Source of the DNA: Gammaproteobacteria bacterium | GTDB taxonomy: Bacteria > Pseudomonadota > Gammaproteobacteria > Steroidobacterales > Steroidobacteraceae | Assembly (NCBI GenBank): GCA_018970145.1 | Contig: JAGWWY010000012.1 | Span: forward strand, 1-60,889 | Direction: 5' to 3' | Length of the DNA: 60,889 nt | Notes under the pieces: generated by a model | The model's input: the letters and a program-made list of their open reading frames with translations, nothing else | Told to the model about the DNA's origin: nothing | Database searches by the model: none | In this document: positions 18,828-26,633 of the stretch, one piece after another | How positions within the stretch are numbered: the first letter of the stretch is position 1 | How the letters are laid out: every line of letters starts with the position of its first letter | Made by a program: the position numbers and the translations under genes

Positions 18828-19781
18828 TTATCGCCGGGACGCGGCGCGGTGTTTTTGACCTCGCTGCGCTGTGCCGAGGTAAGTTGGTGCGATGGCCGAT
18901 AGTGAGGTCGGCGTGATCCCGAGAGCCTGCAAGCCTGCGGTCGTCGGAGCATTGTCGAGTTGAAGCGAGCGAAAATTGTCGGACGAAAAGGGTCTTCCGG
19001 GTACGAAATCCAGGATCGCCGCCTGCAGTCGACCGATGAAGTCTGGCAACGCGATTACTTTGGCGGGCGTTCCCGAGAGCGTGCCGGCGAGTTCGACGAG
19101 ATCGCGCAGCGTCAGGATTTCGGGGCCGCCCAGATCGTAGCTGCGCGCGATGGTTGAGGGGTCGACCAACGCGCGCTCGAACGCCGCGGCGACGTCACTG
19201 ACCCACACGGGCGCGAACCGTGTCGCGGTTCGAGCGAGCGGGATCCAGCCGCCCGACAACGGCAGCAGTTGTGCGAAGCGGTTGAGCAGCGAGTCGTGCG
19301 TACCAAAGATCACGGATGGGCGAAAGATCGTCCAAGCCAATGCGGCCGGCGCGGCGCGGACGTATTGTTCGGCACGCCCCTTCGATTGCAGATAAAAACT
19401 CGGTGCGTTGAGATCGGCGCCGAACGAGCTCATGTGCAGCAGCCTTGGCACCCGGGAGGCGACGCAAGCGGCGACCACTTTGCGGGCGAGATCCGCATGC
19501 GCCAGCTGGAACCCGCGCCCGCTAAAGCCGCTCTCGTTGAGGATGCCGATCAGATTGACGACCACGTCGCTACCCGAGAATTCTCGCCGCAGCGCCGCTT
19601 CGTCGTGCACATCGAGGCGCCGAGACTCGAGATTCGGCAGTACCGCCAGATGCGCGGGTGTCCGTGACCCACGCGTCAACAAGCGAATGCGATGCCCGCT
19701 GCCAATGAGGCGTGCGGCGAGTTCGCTGCCGACGAAGCCGCTACCACCGAGTATCGTGATCAGCATGCTGGGCGATGCCAT
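18828..19781 (-). CDS. NAD(P)-binding epimerase-like protein (complex I NDUFA9-subunit type)
   Basis: This 317-residue atypical short-chain dehydrogenase resembles NDUFA9-like proteins. The Rossmann motif [11 protein letters not shown] is in residues 12-22, followed by LLTRGSR (NADP-type arginines), VVNLIGIL near 73-80, LHMSSFGAD near 114-122 and RPSVIFG near 151-157. The degenerate catalytic site (SSF and YLQSKG) is typical of this subgroup. A longer frame exists, but the ATG at 19781 shares its A with the stop codon of the preceding Deg protease, so this start gives translational coupling. Role unknown; the family is often linked to quinone or lipid-related reductions. Confidence 0.8.
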   Translation of the reverse strand: MASPSMLITILGGSGFVGSELAARLIGSGHRIRLLTRGSRTPAHLAVLPNLESRRLDVHDEAALRREFSGSDVVVNLIGILNESGFSGRGFQLAHADLARKVVAACVASRVPRLLHMSSFGADLNAPSFYLQSKGRAEQYVRAAPAALAWTIFRPSVIFGTHDSLLNRFAQLLPLSGGWIPLARTATRFAPVWVSDVAAAFERALVDPSTIARSYDLGGPEILTLRDLVELAGTLSGTPAKVIALPDFIGRLQAAILDFVPGRPFSSDNFRSLQLDNAPTTAGLQALGITPTSLSAIAPTYLGTAQRGQKHRAASRR

Positions 19782-21229
19782 CAACGTAGCACGAGGATTG
19801 TGACGTCGCCGCTGCGACGGACCTGCAACACCAAGGTGCTGCCCCCACGAGCGGCAGCGGCGCGCCATGCCGCGCTCAAGGCGGCCGTGTTGGAGACCCG
19901 AACACCGTTAGCGGCCACCACGACGTCTCCCGGACGCAGCCCTGCGCTCGCCGCACGGCTGTTCGGCGCGACGTTTCGAACGAGTACTCCGCCACCATTG
20001 TCCGGTGCGTCGGCGAGATCGGCGCCCTCCAAGCTGCGATGTTGCGTGCCCTCGGGTAGCGAGCCCGATTCGCTGCTTGCCGCGGCTGTCGCGACGGCAG
20101 CGGGATCGGCGATTTCGGCTGTCACGCTGCGCGCCTTACCTTCACGTAGCAGCGCGATCTGCACTTTGTCGCCCACGCGTAACAAGCCGATGGCGTTACG
20201 CAGTTCGGCAGCGGATTTCACCTTGCGACCATTGAGCGCCGTCACCACATCGCCCGCTTGCAAATTGGCCCGTGCGGCGGCGGATTCTTTGGCCACCTGC
20301 GTGATCAGTGCGCCCCCATTGCTTGCGATGCCGAGCGCCTGTGCGATATCCGGTGTGACCGGCGCGATCGTGACGCCGAGCTGTCCGCGTTTGACCGAAC
20401 CGTACTTGATCAGCTGATCCATGACGCTGCGCGCCATATTCACCGGAATTGCAAAGCCGATACCGATATTGCCGCCCGAGCGCGAGAGAATCATGTTGTT
20501 GATGCCGATCAGTTCGCCGCGCAGGTTGACGAGTGCACCGCCCGAGTTACCGGGATTGATGGAGGCGTCGGTTTGGATGAGGCTTTCGAAACCGTCCGGG
20601 TTCATCCCGGAGCGCCCAAGCGCACTGACGATGCCGTAGGACACCGATTGTTGCAGGCCAAACGGATTGCCGATCGCGGCAACGTAATCGCCCGGCTCCA
20701 GTTCGTCCGAATCGCCGAAGGCGATCTGGCTCAAGGTCTCGGCCTTGATCTGGATGACGGCGATGTCGGTTTGCGGGTCACTGCCGATCAGCTTGGCCGG
20801 TAACTCGCGTTGGTCAGAGAGGGTGACCGTGATGTCGCGCGCGTTCTCGACAACGTGGGCGTTGGTGATGATGTAGCCCTGCGTGGCATCGACGACGACA
20901 CCGGAGCCGGCCGACTGGAAGGGGCGTTCGCGCGCGCCCGCATCCGGCGGCACATTGAAAAACCGGCGGAAAAAGGGGTCATCGAGCAAGGGGTTACGCT
21001 GGCCCTGTTCGCGGACGGTGCCCTGGATGCCGATGCTGACCACCGAGGGGGAGACGCGGCGGATCATCGGTGCGAGCGAGGGCATGGGAGCTACGGATCG
21101 CTCTCGGCTCTCGCTCGGTTGTGCCGCTTCTGCGTGAGCGCCGCCCCCAAAGGCGAGCCCGCTTCCCAGAGTGATCACGGTGCTGAGCAGAAGGAGCAGT
21201 CGGGTCGGGGCCGGGTTAGACAGACGCAT
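19781..21229 (-). CDS. Do/DegP-family periplasmic serine protease
   Basis: This 482-residue exported protease/chaperone carries a Sec signal peptide (residues 1-35: basic start, leucine-rich core, cleavage near AHAEA). The trypsin-like triad is His125 (TNAHVV), Asp155 (TDIAV) and Ser229 (PGNSGG). Two PDZ domains follow, about residues 280-370 (GVTIAPVTPDIAQALGI, LQAGDVVTALNGR) and 395-482 (LRPGDVVVAANG). This is the DegP/DegQ/MucD layout. Such proteases degrade misfolded envelope proteins. GGAGAAA just before the ATG is the ribosome-binding site. It heads a two-gene unit with the epimerase-like gene. Which of DegP, DegQ or MucD it corresponds to is not decidable by eye. Confidence 0.93.
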   Translation of the reverse strand: MRLSNPAPTRLLLLLSTVITLGSGLAFGGGAHAEAAQPSESRERSVAPMPSLAPMIRRVSPSVVSIGIQGTVREQGQRNPLLDDPFFRRFFNVPPDAGARERPFQSAGSGVVVDATQGYIITNAHVVENARDITVTLSDQRELPAKLIGSDPQTDIAVIQIKAETLSQIAFGDSDELEPGDYVAAIGNPFGLQQSVSYGIVSALGRSGMNPDGFESLIQTDASINPGNSGGALVNLRGELIGINNMILSRSGGNIGIGFAIPVNMARSVMDQLIKYGSVKRGQLGVTIAPVTPDIAQALGIASNGGALITQVAKESAAARANLQAGDVVTALNGRKVKSAAELRNAIGLLRVGDKVQIALLREGKARSVTAEIADPAAVATAAASSESGSLPEGTQHRSLEGADLADAPDNGGGVLVRNVAPNSRAASAGLRPGDVVVAANGVRVSNTAALSAAWRAAAARGGSTLVLQVRRSGDVTILVLR

Positions 21230-21475
21230 TGGAATTTCTCCGTCGGAGCAGAAGTCGTCGAATCACAAGGGGATATACGGATTGGGGGAGGGGTTTCAAG
21301 GGGATAAGCTGTGAAAGTTATGTGGATCGAGGCTGGACACAACATGTAGTAGGGCTAGCCCCAGGTGTCATTCGAGTTGGCAGGTAAATTTCCGGACGTT
21401 CTTTTGCCGCGTGATTTCATATAACTGTATGAATAGAATGGTAAAAAACGTTGCATTCAATTTGGAATCCACGTC
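21230..21475. other. Noncoding region upstream of the Deg protease with two palindromes
   Basis: This is the left part of the 508-base gap between the divergent protease and nrdJa genes. It is AT-rich around 21380-21475 and holds no credible gene; open frames crossing it have no family pattern and overlap nrdJa. It contains the perfect palindrome GGGCTAGCCC (21352-21361) and the inverted repeat TTCATA-6-TATGAA (21416-21433), which could be operators for either gene. A weak NrdR-like match, ACACAACATGTAGTAG, lies at 21337-21352 (12 of 16 to the consensus as I remember it). Confidence 0.5.
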
Positions 21476-21504
21476 TTGACGCCCATCCACCCCCTGCCTA
21501 ATCT
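21476..21504 (+). promoter_or_regulatory. Sigma70 promoter of nrdJa
   Basis: TTGACG (21476-21481) and TAATCT (21499-21504) are separated by exactly 17 bases, a good sigma70 promoter. Transcription would start near 21510-21512, giving a leader of about 225 bases before the nrdJa ATG at 21738. The NrdR-type box begins 3-5 bases after the predicted start. Confidence 0.65.
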
Positions 21505-21514
21505 CACTGCTTCG

Positions 21515-21530
21515 ACACAACATCTTGTGT
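21515..21530 (+). promoter_or_regulatory. NrdR box overlapping the nrdJa transcription start
   Basis: ACACAACATCTTGTGT is an inverted repeat (ACACAA/TTGTGT around 4 bases). It matches the NrdR consensus ACACWATATATWGTGT at 14 of 16 positions. NrdR represses ribonucleotide reductase genes when dATP or ATP is bound. Its place just downstream of the promoter and upstream of a class II reductase fits repression by blocking initiation. NrdR usually uses paired boxes; only one strong copy is seen. Confidence 0.7.
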
Positions 21531-21737
21531 GCGCTCTCGGGCGCGGCCGGAGGGGCTCCGGTGACAAGACGTGCCGGGGTCGAGAGAGGGGAGAGCAAGA
21601 AAATCGTCTTCGATGGCGTTGTTTCCTCCGTCGGTGGTTCGGTACTTGCGAAAGCAAGCCGGCACGGGCGGGTTTTGTTCTCTGCCGAACCGAATTTGTA
21701 CTGACACATCAAAGATTTCGAGGGGATCCGAACCCAA
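21531..21737 (+). promoter_or_regulatory. Structured 5' leader of nrdJa with pseudoknot and a duplicated anti-RBS strand
   Basis: The transcript can form CUCUCG/CGAGAG (21534-21539 with 21581-21586), a CCGGAG-GGG-CUCCGG hairpin (21547-21561), and a 10-bp stem including wobbles (21635-21644 with 21683-21692). Inside that stem is the GNRA hairpin CUUGC-GAAA-GCAAG (21645-21658). CGUGCCGG (21570-21577) pairs with CCGGCACG (21659-21666), crossing the 10-bp stem as a pseudoknot. The strand CCGAACC of that stem (21685-21691) is repeated exactly at 21728-21734, between the GAGGGG ribosome-binding site and the ATG, so GGUUCGG (21636-21642) has two alternative partners. No canonical cobalamin box is present. 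The pairings are read directly; the regulatory role is inferred. Confidence 0.55.
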
Positions 21738-23885
21738 ATGAATAGCGTTATCAAGTTGGCGACGAGCGATATCGATTCGATTCCGTTCCAGGAGGCCTCC
21801 CTCGATATTTGGGACAAGAAATATCGCTTGGTTTCCAAGCATGGCGACCCGATCGACAAGTCGATGGACGACACCTATCGCCGTGTCGCTCGCGCGCTCG
21901 CCGACGTTGAATCCCCGGAGCAGCGTGAGCACTGGTACGAACGTTTTCTTTGGGCGTTGCGCCGTGGCGCCATTCCGGCAGGCCGTATCACCTCGAATGC
22001 GGGTGCGCAGGAGCACAAGCCGGCGACCTCGACCATCAATTGCACAGTCTCGGGCACGATCCGCGACTCGATGGATGACATCCTCGACAAGGTCCACGAA
22101 GCGGGGCTCACGCTGAAGGCTGGCTGCGGCATCGGTTATGAGTTCTCGACGCTGCGTCCCCGCGGCGCCTACGTGTCGGGCGCTGGCGCCTATACGTCCG
22201 GTCCGCTGTCGTTCATGGATATCTACGACAAGATGTGCTTCACCGTGTCGTCAGCGGGTGGTCGTCGCGGTGCGCAAATGGGCACGTTCGACGTAGGGCA
22301 CCCGGATGCCATGGAGTTCATTCGCGCCAAGCGTGAGAACGGTCGCCTACGCCAGTTCAATCTGTCGTTGTTGATCACGGACGAGTTCATGCATGCCGTG
22401 CGCAACGATCTCGAGTGGCAGCTTGCCTTCCCGATCCTGCGCAAGGAATACGAGGCGGACAAGCCGGATCTGAAGGACGAGACCAAGTTCGTTTGGCGAG
22501 ATTGGCCGTACAACGAAAATTTCGTTGTGAACGAGACGGGTCTCGTTGCTTGCAAGATCTACAAGACGCTGCCTGCTCGTCGGATGTGGGACGTCATCAT
22601 GACCTCCACTTACGATTTTGCCGAGCCCGGGTTCATCCTCATCGATCGCGTCAACGAGATGAACAACAACTGGTTCTGCGAAAACATTCGTGCGACCAAC
22701 CCATGTGGCGAGCAGCCGTTGCCGCCTTATGGATCGTGCTTGTTGGGTTCGGTGAATCTGACCCGCTTCGTTCGTCGCCCGTTCACCGCAGAAGCCGAAT
22801 TCGACTGGGCCGAATATCGCGAGGTGGTCAAAGTATTCACCCGCATGCTCGACAATGTGGTCGAGGTCAATGGCTTGCCGCTCGACGGCCAACGCAACGA
22901 GATTCTGCGCAAGCGTCGTCACGGCATGGGTTTTCTGGGTCTCGGCAGTACGATGACGCTGCTCGGCATGAAGTACGGCTCGGGCGAGTCCGTCAAGTTC
23001 ACCGAAGACGTCTCACGTGAGATGGCTGTGGCAGGCTGGGAAGCCGCGCTCGATCTATCGCGCGAAAAAGGCCCGGCGCCAATCATGAACGAGGAGTTCG
23101 TGGTCACGGGCGAGATGCTGCGCAAGCGCCCCGAGATGGCGCGTGATGGGTGGAAGCTCGGCGGCAAGATTCCCGGTCGCGTGTTACACGCCCGCTACAG
23201 CCGTTATATGCAGCGCATCGCCGAGGTGTCTCCGGCGCTCGTTGAGCAGTTGGCGCTCGTCGGTGCCCGCTTCACACACCACACCTCGATTGCTCCGACC
23301 GGCACGATTTCGCTCTCGTTGGCCAACAACGCCAGCAACGGCATCGAGCCATCCTTCGCGCATCACTACTTCCGCAACGTGATTCGCGAAGGCAAGAAGT
23401 CGAAGGAAAAAGTGGACGTATTTTCCTTCGAGTTGCTCGCATACCGAGAACTCGTGAACCAGAAGGCGATGCCGAACTCGACGAACGCGGCCGAGAAGTT
23501 GCCGGATTACTTCACCACCGCCGACGACATCACCCCGACCGAGCACGTCGATATCCAGGCGGCGGCGCAAAAGTGGGTCGATTCGTCGATCTCGAAGACG
23601 GCCAACGTACCGACCGATTTCAAGTACGACGAGTTCAAGAGCATCTACCTTTACGCCCACGAGAAGGATCTCAAGGGTTGCACCACCTTCCGTTTCAATC
23701 CAGAGGCCTTCCAGGGCGTGCTCGTGAAAGAGGAAGATCTGAAGAACACCACCTATGTATTCACGCTGGACGATGGCAGCGAAGTGTCGTTGCGCGGCGA
23801 TGAGGAGATCGAGTACGACGGTGAACTGCACACCGCCGCCAATCTGTACGATGCCTTGAAAGAAGGCTACTACGGCAAGTTTTGA
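21738..23885 (+). CDS. nrdJa: Adenosylcobalamin-dependent (class II) ribonucleotide reductase, catalytic part NrdJa
   Basis: This 715-residue protein reduces ribonucleotides to deoxyribonucleotides using adenosylcobalamin as radical source. The class II active site is complete: Cys102 (STINC), the NPCGE motif at 321-325 with the thiyl-radical Cys323 and its Asn/Glu partners, and Cys334 eleven residues later. APTGTISL and the NGIEPSF segment form the phosphate-binding end of the barrel. The protein stops at the point where single-chain NrdJ continues into its tail domain, which is encoded by the next gene, as in the split NrdJa/NrdJb of Pseudomonas aeruginosa. It is preceded by an NrdR box and a structured leader. 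Confidence 0.93.
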   Translation: MNSVIKLATSDIDSIPFQEASLDIWDKKYRLVSKHGDPIDKSMDDTYRRVARALADVESPEQREHWYERFLWALRRGAIPAGRITSNAGAQEHKPATSTINCTVSGTIRDSMDDILDKVHEAGLTLKAGCGIGYEFSTLRPRGAYVSGAGAYTSGPLSFMDIYDKMCFTVSSAGGRRGAQMGTFDVGHPDAMEFIRAKRENGRLRQFNLSLLITDEFMHAVRNDLEWQLAFPILRKEYEADKPDLKDETKFVWRDWPYNENFVVNETGLVACKIYKTLPARRMWDVIMTSTYDFAEPGFILIDRVNEMNNNWFCENIRATNPCGEQPLPPYGSCLLGSVNLTRFVRRPFTAEAEFDWAEYREVVKVFTRMLDNVVEVNGLPLDGQRNEILRKRRHGMGFLGLGSTMTLLGMKYGSGESVKFTEDVSREMAVAGWEAALDLSREKGPAPIMNEEFVVTGEMLRKRPEMARDGWKLGGKIPGRVLHARYSRYMQRIAEVSPALVEQLALVGARFTHHTSIAPTGTISLSLANNASNGIEPSFAHHYFRNVIREGKKSKEKVDVFSFELLAYRELVNQKAMPNSTNAAEKLPDYFTTADDITPTEHVDIQAAAQKWVDSSISKTANVPTDFKYDEFKSIYLYAHEKDLKGCTTFRFNPEAFQGVLVKEEDLKNTTYVFTLDDGSEVSLRGDEEIEYDGELHTAANLYDALKEGYYGKF

Positions 23886-23899
23886 GGATTTTTTAGACC

Positions 23900-24619
23900 A
23901 TGGCTGCTATCAAGATCGATCGAAAGATCGCCAAGTATCGAGTGTTGAAGCCCGGCGCCGAGACGCCGGCTGCCAGTGCGGCTGCGCCGCCGCCCGCCGA
24001 GTTGCCGACCGCGCGCGGTGGCAAAGTGGTGCGCTTGACGGAAGAGGTACAGCGCCCCGAGGTGTTGATTGGCTCGACCTACAAGATCAAAACCCCGGTT
24101 TCTGATCATGCGATGTACGTCACCATCAATGACATCGTCCTCAATGAGGGGACTGAACACGAGCAACGTCGCCCTTTCGAGGTGTTCATCAACTCGAAGA
24201 ACCTCGATCATTACCAATGGATCGTGGCGCTGACTCGCATTATCTCGGCGGTTTTCCGCAAGGGCGGTGATGTAACGTTCCTCGTCGAGGAATTGAAGGC
24301 CGTCTTTGATCCGCGCGGGGGCTATTGGCAGCCGGGCGGCAAATTCATGCCCTCGATCATCGCCGAGCTCGGCCATGTCATTGAGAAGCACCTGCAGACG
24401 ATCGGCTTGCTGCGCCCGCTCGAGCTCGACGAGCATCAGAAGAAGCTTGTCGACGAGAAACGAGCGGAGTTCGAAGCGCGTGCGAAGCAGGCCGATGCTT
24501 TTGCGAACTCGCACTTCCCCGAAGGAGCACAGTTGTGCTCTAAGTGCAGCACAGCCGCCGTTGTGATGATGGATGGCTGCATGACTTGCCTCAATTGCGG
24601 CGACTCGAAGTGCGGGTGA
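23900..24619 (+). CDS. nrdJb: Ribonucleotide reductase class II C-terminal subunit NrdJb
   Basis: This 239-residue protein corresponds to the C-terminal part of class II ribonucleotide reductases. Residues 60-180 carry the TSCPD-type pattern (GSTYKIKTP, MYVTINDIVLNE, FEVFINSKNLDHYQWIVALTR). The tail has six cysteines in LCSKC near 210-214 and CMTCLNCGDSKCG at the extreme end. These resemble the redox-shuttle and zinc-binding cysteines that re-reduce the active site. Residues 15-50 are an Ala/Pro-rich linker. It begins 14 bases after nrdJa and should be co-translated with it; the two polypeptides together rebuild one NrdJ enzyme. Confidence 0.9.
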   Translation: MAAIKIDRKIAKYRVLKPGAETPAASAAAPPPAELPTARGGKVVRLTEEVQRPEVLIGSTYKIKTPVSDHAMYVTINDIVLNEGTEHEQRRPFEVFINSKNLDHYQWIVALTRIISAVFRKGGDVTFLVEELKAVFDPRGGYWQPGGKFMPSIIAELGHVIEKHLQTIGLLRPLELDEHQKKLVDEKRAEFEARAKQADAFANSHFPEGAQLCSKCSTAAVVMMDGCMTCLNCGDSKCG

Positions 24620-24623
24620 GCCA

Positions 24624-26015
24624 TTGCGGCTGACGACGCTGCTATTCGTCGCTGCACTCGCTACGGCGGCAATCGTCGGCCGCACCCAACCGATTCCTGC
24701 AGGGGTGGTGCCTTTTCTGGGACCACCCTCGCGAGATATTCCGCGCCCCGCCGAATTGCAGCGTGACGTCGATTTCTGGATTCGCGCTTATAGCGAGATC
24801 ACGACCCAACAAGGCTTCCTCCACGACGAGGCGGATCTAGCGATCGTCTACGGCATCTTGAATTTGCCGTCCGCGCCAGCGGGCTCACTGCCGCGTCGTA
24901 ATGCGGTCTCGTTCGAGCGCGAGCGTTGGCGTAGCGCCTTGCGCACGGCTGCGGAGGCGCTGGAGAGCGGTACACCAACGCATTCGGCCGATGCGCAGCG
25001 GGTGCTCGACCTATGGGGCGAGAAGGCGACGCCGGGCCGGCTGCGCGCAGCAACGGAGACCGTGCGTTTCCAGCTGGGTCAGGCCGATCGGTTTCGCGAC
25101 GGATTGGTGCGCTCAGGTACCTGGGAAACTCATATCGCACGCACCTTCGAACGGCTTGGCTTGCCGCCGGAGTTGGCGGCATTGCCGCACGTCGAATCGT
25201 CGTTTACCCCGACCGCCTATTCAAAAGTCGGCGCGGCTGGACTTTGGCAATTCATGCCAGGCACGGCGCGGCTCTACATGCGCGTAGATGATGTGCTCGA
25301 TGAGCGTATGGATCCGTTCCGTGCCACTGAGGCCGCAGCCAAACTGCTGCTGTATAACTACCGAGTGCTCGGTAGTTGGCCCCTCGCCATCACGGCCTAC
25401 AATCACGGTGCGGCTGGTATGCGTCGTGCACGCGATACTCTCGGCACCGACGACTTCGGCGTGATTGCGCGCCGCTACAAGAGCAAAACGTTTGGGTTTG
25501 CGTCGCGTAATTTCTATCCGTCGTTCCTCGCGGCACTGACCATCGACCAGAATCCGGAGCGGTATTTCGGCAAGCTCGAGCGTGCCCCGGCGCTCGCTTA
25601 CCAAGAAATCGAAATGCCAGCCTACGCGTCGGTGGAGGCGATCGAGAGCGGGCTCGGTCTCGATCGACGAATTCTGAAAGACTTAAATCCGGCGCTGCGT
25701 CCCTCGGTGTGGACTGGCTCGCGACGAGTGCCACGTGGTTATCAACTGCGTTTGCCCGCCAACTTGCCATTGACTGCGGCGGAATTCGCCGACCGACTGG
25801 GTGGTTCGGCTTTGCATGCGAACCAGGTTCGACCGAATACGCATCGGGTTGGCAAGGGTGAGACGCTCTCCGGTCTCGCCCGGCGCTATGGCGTGCGTTT
25901 GCGCACTTTGGCGGAGCTGAACGGGCTGCGCGTCAACTCACATTTACGGCAGGGGCAAAGATTGCTGATCCCCGATGGCGCCTCGAATCCGTCTTCCCGA
26001 GCTGCTGCAGATTGA
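24624..26015 (+). CDS. mltD: Membrane-bound lytic murein transglycosylase D-like protein with LysM
   Basis: This 463-residue peptidoglycan enzyme cleaves glycan strands to anhydromuropeptides. Residues 1-20 form a hydrophobic signal (LLFVAALATAAIV) without a lipobox cysteine, so it may not be a lipoprotein like E. coli MltD. The SLT domain spans about 165-330, with catalytic Glu191 in HVESSFTPTAYS followed by GAAGLWQFMP and AYNHGAAGMRRA. One C-terminal LysM domain (HRVGKGETLSGLARRYGV near 413-430) binds peptidoglycan. The start is a TTG at 24624, 4 bases after the nrdJb stop; no in-frame ATG or GTG begins before the signal peptide. Related MltD proteins often carry more than one LysM. Confidence 0.9.
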   Translation: MRLTTLLFVAALATAAIVGRTQPIPAGVVPFLGPPSRDIPRPAELQRDVDFWIRAYSEITTQQGFLHDEADLAIVYGILNLPSAPAGSLPRRNAVSFERERWRSALRTAAEALESGTPTHSADAQRVLDLWGEKATPGRLRAATETVRFQLGQADRFRDGLVRSGTWETHIARTFERLGLPPELAALPHVESSFTPTAYSKVGAAGLWQFMPGTARLYMRVDDVLDERMDPFRATEAAAKLLLYNYRVLGSWPLAITAYNHGAAGMRRARDTLGTDDFGVIARRYKSKTFGFASRNFYPSFLAALTIDQNPERYFGKLERAPALAYQEIEMPAYASVEAIESGLGLDRRILKDLNPALRPSVWTGSRRVPRGYQLRLPANLPLTAAEFADRLGGSALHANQVRPNTHRVGKGETLSGLARRYGVRLRTLAELNGLRVNSHLRQGQRLLIPDGASNPSSRAAAD

Positions 26016-26028
26016 TACGATCTGTCGC

Positions 26029-26586
26029 ATGAGTACAGGCGCTGCAAGAGTGAGTCGACGGGCGCTTTGGTTCTTGATGCTGTCGGCATGGGCCACGTTG
26101 GCCAGCGCCGATACCGCCGTCAGCTCGTTGCTGGACGATCGTTTCGTCGCCAGCCCGTTGCCAGTGGCCAATCAAGTGGTTGTCCACAAAAGCCAGCGCC
26201 GTCTCGAGTTGTGGCGAGGTCGCGAGTTGCTTCGCTCCTATCGCGTCTCCCTCGGGCTCAATCCCGACGGGCACAAGCGACAAGAGGGTGATTTTCGCAC
26301 CCCCGAGGGTCGCTATCGCCTGACTGCTCGCAATCCGCGCAGCGACTTTTTTCTCTCGCTCGCCGTCTCTTATCCCGATAAGTCGGACGTCGCACGTGCT
26401 CGTGAAGCTGGAGTCGCTCCGGGCGGTGCGATCATGATCCATGGATTGCCGAATCAGCCGAAATGGTCGGCGGATTACTATGCCAAAAACGATTGGACGG
26501 ACGGCTGTATCGCACTGAGTAATGCCGACATGATGGAGGTGTGGATGTTGGTTCCGACCGGCACGCCCATCGATATCCGGCGCTAA
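26029..26586 (+). CDS. L,D-transpeptidase (YkuD family, YafK-like)
   Basis: This 185-residue exported enzyme belongs to the YkuD fold and may form or cut meso-diaminopimelate cross-links, or attach or detach proteins on peptidoglycan, as YafK/DpaA does. The signal peptide covers residues 1-27 (ALWFLMLSAWATLASA). The active-site pair is His138 (IMIHG) and Cys160 in TDGCIAL, where SHGCIRL is usual; TDGCIA is known in the YafK branch. An earlier ATG at 25975 would overlap mltD; ATG 26029 begins right at the signal peptide, 14 bases after the mltD stop. Adjacency to mltD suggests a joint role in wall remodelling. Confidence 0.87.
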   Translation: MSTGAARVSRRALWFLMLSAWATLASADTAVSSLLDDRFVASPLPVANQVVVHKSQRRLELWRGRELLRSYRVSLGLNPDGHKRQEGDFRTPEGRYRLTARNPRSDFFLSLAVSYPDKSDVARAREAGVAPGGAIMIHGLPNQPKWSADYYAKNDWTDGCIALSNADMMEVWMLVPTGTPIDIRR

Positions 26587-26633
26587 AAGTTGTCGCCTTC
26601 GATTTTCTGCCCCGATTTTCAAAAAGAGTTGCC

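Noticed and set aside
21337..21352. Second NrdR box
   Set aside because: It matches only 12 of 16 consensus positions, lacks dyad symmetry in the right half and lies about 180 bases from the good box, too far for the usual paired arrangement.
21531..21700. Standard cobalamin riboswitch upstream of nrdJa
   Set aside because: A CCGGTGACAA-type stretch resembles part of the consensus, but the CCCGCAACTGT-like element, the GCCACTG element and the AGCCAGGAGACCTGCC B12 box are absent. Only a covariance search could rescue this call.
21368..21874. Minus-strand open frames across the nrdJa leader
   Set aside because: They overlap the promoter, NrdR box, leader structure and the start of nrdJa, and have no known pattern or start signals.
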